A stretch of 13,506 bases of DNA from CAYHWE01 sp964360445 (GTDB lineage Bacteria > Patescibacteriota > Patescibacteriia > Patescibacteriales > JAKAJF01), in assembly GCA_964360445.1 (NCBI GenBank), contig CAYHWE010000027.1, positions 1 through 13,506 on the forward strand, written 5' to 3'. The translations under genes and the position numbers were made by a program. The notes below the pieces were generated by a model. That model saw nothing but the letters and a program-made list of their open reading frames with translations, did not search any database and was not told the origin of the DNA. Of this stretch, positions 1-3,945 are shown in pieces; the first letter of the stretch is position 1; every line of letters starts with the position of its first letter.

Positions 1-3
1 TAA

Positions 4-76
4 GGGCCCTTAGCTCATCTTGTAGAGCGCCTCGTTTGCACCGAGGAGGTGGCGGGTTCGAGTCCTGTCTGGTCCA
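4..76 (+). tRNA. tRNA-Ala (anticodon TGC), degenerate
   Basis: A 73-nt cloverleaf folds here. The D stem is GCTC/GAGC, the anticodon stem CCTCG/CGAGG with loop TTTGCAC (anticodon TGC at 37-39), and the T loop TTCGAGT. The acceptor stem keeps the G3-U70 pair, the main alanine identity element, and A73 as discriminator. The CCA tail is not encoded, since CAG follows A73. Oddities: acceptor pairs 6-67 (C/T) and 7-66 (T/C) do not form, canonical position 18 is T instead of the near-invariant G, and position 15 is T opposite G48. It may be a functional but divergent tRNA, a pseudogene, or contain base errors. Confidence 0.85.
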
Positions 77-83
77 CAGCGTT

Positions 84-118
84 AAAATAACCCTAGTATT
101 AGAGTTATTTTTTGTTTT
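84..118 (+). terminator. Intrinsic terminator after tRNA-Ala
   Basis: AAAATAAC (84-91) pairs with GTTATTTT (104-111). An inner CTA/TAG pairing caps the stem with loop GTAT, and a T-rich run reaches 118. It lies 8 nt after the tRNA and separates it from the DGR target gene. Confidence 0.6.
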
Positions 119-128
119 GTCGGCCACT

Positions 129-157
129 TTGACAGAATTGGCAAAAAGTGCTATTGT
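129..157 (+). promoter_or_regulatory. Candidate sigma70-type promoter of the DGR target gene
   Basis: A consensus -35 TTGACA (129-134) is followed by a 17-nt spacer and a -10 TATTGT (152-157). TGC directly before the -10 gives an extended -10 motif. The expected start near 164 leaves a leader of about 40 nt to the ATG at 207, with GAAGGAG (191-197) as ribosome binding site. Confidence 0.6.
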
Positions 158-206
158 TATATATTGCCTACACTCTAGGCAAAATACCCCGAAGGAGAAC
201 GATGAC

Positions 207-1055
207 ATGAAAATGATCACGTCAGAGATGGAAAAACAGATTGTTCGTTTCACTGAAGACGCGGCTGGTAAAGCCGCAAAGGAAACTGTTGCCAGTTTGG
301 CGCCGTTGCTCGAAAAAAAGGCTACCCAGAAGGCGGTCATCGAAAAGGGCGACAAACTTCAGGCTGCAATCATGCCAGCCGTTCAGCAGGCACTCTCAGC
401 GGTACTCGGCCAGTTCCTGATCGACGAAACGGAAGCTTACGAAGCTTCTAAAGTTTCTATACTGATCAAGGTCGGCGGATCCAACCCGTATTTTGACCAA
501 CAGTTCGATTACTGGATGGATTTGTGGGCAAAGAAGCTCGGGATTAAGAACCCCAACTTCCTCGGCCTCACGCCTTTCGTCGAACACGCAGGCTACCGTC
601 CCCTGGTACTGCCCAAGCACGAACTGATCACGCCGCAGTTTCTTTATGACTGCTGCAAAGAGCGGTTCAATGGCAAGTGCTGGAAGTGGTATGACGATTC
701 ACTCGACAAGATCGTGACAAAAAACGACCGTGACCCGAGAGCCGGTGCCTATGTTGTCTGGTTCAAGGACGTGGTCGAAGCTGACGAGAATCTCAAGAAT
801 CTCTCGGCTAACAAGCTCGCCGAGATGAGCATTCCCGGCATCACCCTGTTTGAACGAGAAGTGATGGAGTATGATCGTTTCAATCGTTCTAATGGCCACC
901 TGGACATCGACAACATCACCCTTTGTTCGGGTTCTCGCTATGACGATGGCTATGTGCCGGACGTCCGCTGGCGTGACGACAAGATGCGCGTCGACTGGTA
1001 CCACCCCGACCGCTCCAGCGACCACCTGCGTTCCCGTCAGCAGTTTTCCTTCTAG
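207..1055 (+). CDS. DGR target (variable) protein, C-terminally diversified
   Basis: The protein has 282 residues. The ATG at 207 is chosen because GAAGGAG lies 9 nt upstream; the frame is open further upstream but there it runs through the tRNA. The N-terminal ~90 residues look helical and charged, and the middle is rich in aromatic residues (for example CWKWYDDSL). No signal peptide or membrane segment is visible, so it is probably cytosolic. The C-terminal ~45 residues follow a pattern I recognise from CPR DGR targets: HLDIDNITLCSGSR, then alternating constant (W, Y, P, D) and variable residues, ending LRSRQ. These domains are expected to adopt a C-type-lectin-like ligand-binding fold, which is inferred from the family. 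VR covers residues 241-280. Residues differing from TR are 249, 252, 254, 256, 261, 263, 266, 269, 271, 273 and 279. The ligand is unknown. The gene looks richer in G+C than the adjacent RT gene. Confidence 0.9.
   Translation: MKMITSEMEKQIVRFTEDAAGKAAKETVASLAPLLEKKATQKAVIEKGDKLQAAIMPAVQQALSAVLGQFLIDETEAYEASKVSILIKVGGSNPYFDQQFDYWMDLWAKKLGIKNPNFLGLTPFVEHAGYRPLVLPKHELITPQFLYDCCKERFNGKCWKWYDDSLDKIVTKNDRDPRAGAYVVWFKDVVEADENLKNLSANKLAEMSIPGITLFEREVMEYDRFNRSNGHLDIDNITLCSGSRYDDGYVPDVRWRDDKMRVDWYHPDRSSDHLRSRQQFSF
928..1047 (+). repeat. DGR variable repeat (VR)
   Basis: This aligns without gaps to TR 1344-1463 (offset 416): 105 of 120 positions are identical and 15 differ. The differing VR positions are 951, 960, 966, 967, 972, 973, 987, 988, 993, 1002, 1011, 1012, 1018, 1023 and 1041. 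The TR base is A in every case, and the VR base is C seven times, G seven times and T once. The last ~23 bp, GC-rich and nearly unchanged, are the likely initiation-of-mutagenic-homology (IMH) segment. Homology stops at 1048, two codons before the stop. Confidence 0.95.
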
Positions 1056-1073
1056 CTTTTTTCTCTTACCCTT

Positions 1074-1113
1074 GCCCCACTTTCAGTTTATTTGAAAGTG
1101 GGGTGTTTTTTTT
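1074..1113 (+). terminator. Hairpin terminator just downstream of VR
   Basis: CCCCACTTTCA (1075-1085) pairs perfectly with TGAAAGTGGGG (1093-1103) around a 7-nt loop, with a further G-U pair outside. T-run 1106-1113 follows. It ends the target-gene transcript 19 bp past the stop codon. In studied DGRs a hairpin/cruciform a few bases after VR promotes retrohoming, so this element may serve both purposes (inference). Confidence 0.8.
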
Positions 1114-1140
1114 ATTCTTTCTTTTACTCTGTATTTTTTA

Positions 1141-1146
1141 TATAAT
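1141..1146 (+). promoter_or_regulatory. Possible -10 box for a TR RNA
   Basis: A perfect TATAAT lies in AT-rich DNA after the target-gene terminator and about 200 bp before TR. The region around the expected -35 (TTTCTT near 1118) is poor. If used, transcription would start near 1153 and include both GNRA hairpins and TR. Confidence 0.35.
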
Positions 1147-1167
1147 AAATAAGGCTAATACAATCGG

Positions 1168-1185
1168 TTCTGATGTAAATCAGAA
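1168..1185 (+). other. GNRA hairpin upstream of TR (1)
   Basis: TTCTGAT (1168-1174) and ATCAGAA (1179-1185) form a perfect 7-bp stem closed by GTAA, a GNRA-class tetraloop in RNA. It lies in the 230-nt gene-free stretch 1114-1343, which also contains a small CGATT/AATCG hairpin (1270-1282). I see no protein gene in this stretch. Confidence 0.6.
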
Positions 1186-1292
1186 TAGCGATTTGCCCTA
1201 AATTTGAAACTGCTTGTCTGTTGCTGGCGAAGGTTTTTGTCTTGCGACGAAGTGCTTTCTAAAAAAATACGATTAAGAATCGGAGCAACTCA

Positions 1293-1314
1293 GGCAACTT
1301 TGCAAAAAGTTGCC
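1293..1314 (+). other. GNRA hairpin upstream of TR (2)
   Basis: GGCAACTTT (1293-1301) pairs perfectly with AAAGTTGCC (1306-1314) around GCAA, a GNRA-class tetraloop. It ends 29 nt before TR. Its perfect 9-bp pairing suggests a structured part of the TR-containing RNA. Confidence 0.65.
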
Positions 1315-1343
1315 GGTGAATATTGAAGGCAACGGACAAATAA

Positions 1344-1463
1344 CGGGTTCTCGCTATGACGATGGCAATGTGCCGAACGTCAACTGGAATGACGACAAGA
1401 TGAACGTCAACTGGTACAACCCCGACAACTCCAACGACAACCTGCGTTCCCGTCAGAAGTTTT
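1344..1463 (+). ncRNA. DGR template repeat (TR), core of the template RNA
   Basis: This is the donor copy for VR. It holds 34 adenines, 20 of them in ten AAY codons if read in the target-gene frame; all ten of those codons are changed in VR. The frame is open from 1277 to a TAG at 1463-1465 but has no convincing start or ribosome binding site. The TR is therefore read as template RNA and not as a gene. The full RNA ends are not visible from sequence; hairpins at 1168, 1293 and 1466 probably lie within it. Confidence 0.93.
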
Positions 1464-1465
1464 AG

Positions 1466-1498
1466 GCAAACAGAAATCCCTTCAAGGGATTTCTTTGC
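1466..1498 (+). other. Hairpin immediately downstream of TR
   Basis: GCAAA (1466-1470) pairs with TTTGC (1494-1498), and GAAATCCC (1473-1480) with GGGATTTC (1486-1493), separated by a 2-nt bulge. It starts 2 nt after TR and overlaps the 3' end of avd on the other strand. No T run follows on the plus strand. It may be part of the template RNA used in cDNA priming, or end the convergent avd transcript. Confidence 0.5.
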
Positions 1499-1871
1499 TA
1501 AGCGAATTAAGCCAATTGGTGTTTTGCCTGGACATTTCCTGCAAGCCGGCTTCAAATGAGATATATTTTTTTTGATCAATTATATTTAGTTCAGAGGATA
1601 TCCGCACCAATTTTTTTAGCACTTCGATTTGGATCCTTATTTTTTGCAAATAAGGAAGTTTGTTTGGCCTCTGTTCCAAGGAGGCGGTCAAAGAAAGGTT
1701 GATCAGTTCAAGACAGATTTGGTCAATTTTTGAAAATAGTCCGAATCGATCTCGTTTTGGCAATTTGGCCGAATAAAGGTAAATAATTTTGTAAAACTCA
1801 CAAATATGATTAACCAAGGGGGCTTCCAAATTCAAACCCGTTGGGGGGGGGGTAGTGTTATTAAATGCCAT
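1482..1871 (-). CDS. avd: DGR accessory variability determinant, Avd-like four-helix protein
   Basis: The protein has 129 residues, the usual Avd size. Family-like segments are EAPLVNHICEFYKIIY (16-31), KLPKRDRF (36-43), a second helix around 46-65, LPYLQKIRIQIEVLKKLVRI (72-91) and a last helix with MSRQNTNWLNSL (113-124). These match the four-helix-bundle S23-like/Avd family. Avd forms a basic pentameric barrel that binds the RT and template RNA and is required for mutagenic cDNA synthesis (known for BPP-1). The ATG at 1871 is kept because the stretch just after the poly-C tract matches Avd N-termini. No clear Shine-Dalgarno is seen. The gene is encoded opposite to TR and RT, and its first 66 bp overlap the 5' end of the RT gene. 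Confidence 0.85.
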   Translation of the reverse strand: MAFNNTTPPPTGLNLEAPLVNHICEFYKIIYLYSAKLPKRDRFGLFSKIDQICLELINLSLTASLEQRPNKLPYLQKIRIQIEVLKKLVRISSELNIIDQKKYISFEAGLQEMSRQNTNWLNSLSKEIP

Positions 1872-2873
1872 AGTCTTTTTGATGAAATAATTAGCTTAGA
1901 TAATTTGTTTTCAGCTTGGCAGGAATTCAGTAATGGCAAGAATAAGAAAATTGATGTCTTGCAATTTAAATTGAATTTGGAAAATAATATATTTGCGCTT
2001 CACTACGAACTCAAAATTAAAACTTACCGTCATTCTGATTATACCGCATTTAATGTCTGCGATCCAAAATTACGCAGGATTCATAAAGCCACAATTAAGG
2101 ACCGGGTCTTACATCATGCGATTTTTCGGGTGCTTTACCCCATATTTGATAAAAACTTTATCTTCGACTCTTATTCTTGCCGTTTAGAGAAAGGCACGCA
2201 CAGAGCAGTTAAGCGGTTGGAGCAATTCAGCAGAAAGCTAAGTCACAATAATCAAAAGCTTATCTTCGCCTTGAAATGCGATATCAGAAAGTTTTTTGAT
2301 TCTATCGACCAAGGCATTCTATTGAAACTGATCAAGCAAAAAATCAATGACGACAACACGCTTTGGCTAATCGGCACGATTATCAAAAGTTTTCCCAAAG
2401 GCTTGCCTCTCGGCAATGTGACCAGCCAGTTATTCGCCAATATTTATCTCAATGAATTTGACCAATTCGTAAAGCATAAATTGAAAGTGAAATATTATTT
2501 AAGATATTGCGATGACTTTATTGTCTTGGCCGAAGACAAAAGTTGTTTTGCAGAATTAATTAAGTCAGCTAATAATTTCTTACAAGCAAAATTAAGACTA
2601 GGGATACATCCTGATAAAATAATTTTAAGAAAATATAGCCAAGGCATCGATTTTTTAGGCTATGTGGTTTTACCGTATCAAACCGTCGTCAGAACAAAAA
2701 CTAAACGAAGGATTTTTAAAAAATTGGGACAAAAATTACAGGACTACGAGAAAAAATTGATTGACAAAGAATCCTTTAATCAGACTGTCCAGTCTTACTT
2801 GGGCGTTTTAAGCCACGCCAAATCCTATAAGTTGAGCAAAGAAGTTGGTGACAAATTCAAAACTAAGCTATAA
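1806..2873 (+). CDS. DGR reverse transcriptase
   Basis: The reading frame has 355 residues and is a single RT domain without maturase or endonuclease parts. Motif A is CDIRKFFDSID (catalytic D159). The domain-4 signature is LPLGNVTSQ (200-208), the xGxxxSQ form typical of DGR enzymes, where group II introns have QGxxxSP. Motif C is YCDDF (D236, D237). Motifs DFLGY and a basic C-terminal thumb region follow. With Avd it would copy TR RNA with misincorporation opposite adenines. The start is uncertain: ATG 1806 is the only in-frame ATG, but its first ~17 residues, which include the G tract, do not look like DGR RTs; family similarity begins near SLFDEIISLDNLF (25-37). A rare ATT start at 1860, 7 nt after the G run, is an alternative. 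Confidence 0.93.
   Translation: MINQGGFQIQTRWGGGSVIKCHSLFDEIISLDNLFSAWQEFSNGKNKKIDVLQFKLNLENNIFALHYELKIKTYRHSDYTAFNVCDPKLRRIHKATIKDRVLHHAIFRVLYPIFDKNFIFDSYSCRLEKGTHRAVKRLEQFSRKLSHNNQKLIFALKCDIRKFFDSIDQGILLKLIKQKINDDNTLWLIGTIIKSFPKGLPLGNVTSQLFANIYLNEFDQFVKHKLKVKYYLRYCDDFIVLAEDKSCFAELIKSANNFLQAKLRLGIHPDKIILRKYSQGIDFLGYVVLPYQTVVRTKTKRRIFKKLGQKLQDYEKKLIDKESFNQTVQSYLGVLSHAKSYKLSKEVGDKFKTKL
1843..1852 (+). repeat. Ten-G homopolymer in the avd/RT overlap
   Basis: An uninterrupted run of ten G lies in the 5' coding parts of both genes: Gly codons in the RT frame, Pro codons in avd on the other strand. Such tracts slip during replication and are also prone to sequencing length errors. Confidence 0.9.
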
Positions 2874-2980
2874 GCAGGTCGTCTGTTGTTATGATGTATT
2901 GGTTAACTGCCAAATAGCCACCCATTCCTTTAATTCTAACCAAAGCCGGTTCCAATCAAATTCTATGAAGTCCACCAAAG

Positions 2981-3027
2981 ATAACAAAAAAAGAATTGGC
3001 TTTAAAGACCAATTCTTTTTTTGTTAT
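2981..3027 (+). terminator. Bidirectional terminator between RT and arginine decarboxylase genes
   Basis: A perfect 19-bp inverted repeat (2981-2999 with 3009-3027) surrounds a 9-nt loop, with a T run on either strand. It ends the RT transcript and the convergent decarboxylase transcript, whose stop codon lies inside the 3' arm. The 107 nt between the RT stop and this stem show no gene. Confidence 0.85.
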
Positions 3028-3566
3028 TCAATTAATACCGCCGCGCTGATAACTGTTGTCCAAAGTCCGTCTTTGTTTCCTTCGGCTGATTGGCAGATAT
3101 TGCTGGTCCGGAAGATGTGTCCGCTCGCCTTGTAGATCTTTTTCCTTTCATCCCAGGCTTTGTTCGGATCGAATGGGACGCCAAGAGTGGTCGCGAGCAT
3201 CGTTGCCGCCAGGTCCTCGGCATATTCGCCGGAAACAGCGGCCTTTTCGCCATAGGTGTGATGCTCGGAAAGATAGCCGTATTGGTTTTTGTCATTCGGG
3301 ACCGCAAGCCCGACTGAAGCCGACACAAGCCTGTTCGGCTCATTCGTCTCAATTCTCGCCATTACGCAAAAAAGGATCTGCCCGGCCTTCAGATGCTTCA
3401 CGCCTTCTTTTTTACCGATAATTTTGCAATGAGGCGGCAGGATGCTTGAAACATAAACTAGATTGTATTTTTCAATTCCGGCTTCGCGCAAAGCAAGCTC
3501 AAAAGATGCTAATTTATCTTTATGGACGCCTACGCCTTTTGTAAAGAATACTTTTGTTGGAACCAT
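3024..3566 (-). CDS. pdaD: Pyruvoyl-dependent arginine decarboxylase
   Basis: The protein has 180 residues, near the family's usual 160-180. It converts arginine to agmatine, a first step to polyamines, using a pyruvoyl group made by self-cleavage. The cleavage motif is VSSILPP, with the scissile bond expected between Ser40 and Ser41, as in the Methanocaldococcus enzyme. GYLSEHHTYGEK (97-108) holds the likely catalytic acid Glu101. The C-terminus contains the conserved GxPFDPNKAWDE-like stretch. The predicted active form is a heterohexamer/trimer of cleaved chains in the cytosol (family knowledge). The gene stands alone, convergent to the DGR RT, and no agmatinase or other polyamine gene is in the window. 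No Shine-Dalgarno is evident before the ATG. Confidence 0.92.
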   Translation of the reverse strand: MVPTKVFFTKGVGVHKDKLASFELALREAGIEKYNLVYVSSILPPHCKIIGKKEGVKHLKAGQILFCVMARIETNEPNRLVSASVGLAVPNDKNQYGYLSEHHTYGEKAAVSGEYAEDLAATMLATTLGVPFDPNKAWDERKKIYKASGHIFRTSNICQSAEGNKDGLWTTVISAAVLIE

Positions 3567-3584
3567 TTTAATTGATGAAATTAG

Positions 3585-3605
3585 ATCCTGAAATAAGTTC
3601 AGGAT
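3585..3605 (+). repeat. Intergenic hairpin repeat 1 (GATGACA end)
   Basis: ATCCTGAA (3585-3592) and TTCAGGAT (3598-3605) form an 8-bp stem with a 5-nt loop, followed by GACA. It is the first of three short hairpins with GTCAT/ATGAC flanks in the 379-nt gap between the decarboxylase and polA genes (3567-3945). Apart from these hairpins and the polA promoter I see nothing in this gap. Confidence 0.6.
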
Positions 3606-3740
3606 GACAAGTACAACTCTTTACCCGACCTTTAGCCCACTTAAGTCTTTGTGGAATTTATTTCCGTTGAACGGTTTTATTTATAAATTCATTATGGGGT
3701 TAATAAAATTTATTGTCAAAAAAAATATATAAAATATTCT

Positions 3741-3770
3741 GTCATCCTCGCGGAAGCGGAGATCCAGGAT
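3741..3770 (+). repeat. Intergenic hairpin repeat 2 (GTCAT start)
   Basis: It begins GTCATCC. The core CTCGC (3747-3751) pairs with GCGGAG (3756-3761) with one bulged G around a GGAA loop, and is followed by ATCCAGG. It resembles the hairpin at 3864-3885 in reverse orientation. Confidence 0.5.
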
Positions 3771-3863
3771 TAACTTCCGAAAGGCTTATTTTAATCCTTA
3801 CTTCCAGAATGTTTATTTCTAGAATTTTATATTTTAAAGAAGCTTTTTTCTGACCAACCCTGG

Positions 3864-3885
3864 ATTCCCGATCGGAGTCGGGAAT
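3864..3885 (+). repeat. Intergenic hairpin repeat 3 (ATGACAT end)
   Basis: ATTCCCGA (3864-3871) pairs with TCGGGAAT (3878-3885) around a 6-nt loop. The flanks are CCTGG on the left and GACAT on the right. On the minus strand it reads GTCATTCCCG...ATCCAGG, a widespread type of small palindromic intergenic repeat. Confidence 0.6.
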
Positions 3886-3908
3886 GACATTGGGGGGTAA
3901 TTTTTTCC

Positions 3909-3937
3909 TTGTTTAATTCCTCTCAATATGATGTAAT
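3909..3937 (+). promoter_or_regulatory. Candidate polA promoter
   Basis: TTGTTT (3909-3914), a 17-nt spacer and TGTAAT (3932-3937) sit directly before the polA ATG at 3946. A start about 7 nt after the -10 would coincide with the ATG, giving a leaderless or nearly leaderless mRNA. No Shine-Dalgarno is visible. Confidence 0.45.
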
Positions 3938-3945
3938 ATGGGTGT

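Larger units (their letters stand above)
207..2873 (+). mobile_element. Diversity-generating retroelement (DGR) cassette
   Basis: All parts of a DGR are present in 2.7 kb: target protein gene (207-1055) ending in VR (928-1047), TR (1344-1463), an Avd-like accessory gene (1482-1871, minus strand) and a DGR-type reverse transcriptase (1806-2873). TR and VR lie 416 bp apart and differ only at TR adenines. In known DGRs such as Bordetella phage BPP-1, RT and Avd make error-prone cDNA from TR RNA and replace the VR, while TR stays intact. No transposase, integrase or second VR is seen in the window. The order VP-TR-avd(antisense)-RT is unusual. Confidence 0.95.

Noticed and set aside
4..76. tRNA-Ala 3' end as attachment site of an integrated element carrying the DGR
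   Set aside because: I found no second copy of the tRNA 3' end and no integrase in the window.
36..206. Upstream extension of the DGR target gene to an ATG at 36
   Set aside because: It would be translated from within the tRNA and terminator; GAAGGAG before 207 and the promoter at 129-157 support the later start.
921..927. Possible extension of the A-mutated VR upstream (TR CAAATAA against VR CTTTGTT gives five A-to-T changes)
   Set aside because: It needs a non-A change (T to G at 925), and A-to-T occurs only once in the 15 core changes. Further upstream non-A mismatches are frequent, so this is probably chance or old divergence.
1259..1579. Minus-strand reading frame across TR
   Set aside because: It is the antisense of TR and neighbouring sequence, shows no family-like pattern and overlaps avd in another frame.
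1806..2873. RT as group II intron or retron enzyme
   Set aside because: No maturase/HNH domain or intron ribozyme ends are seen, the motif is LGNVTSQ and not QGxxxSP, and a TR/VR pair with A-only changes identifies a DGR.
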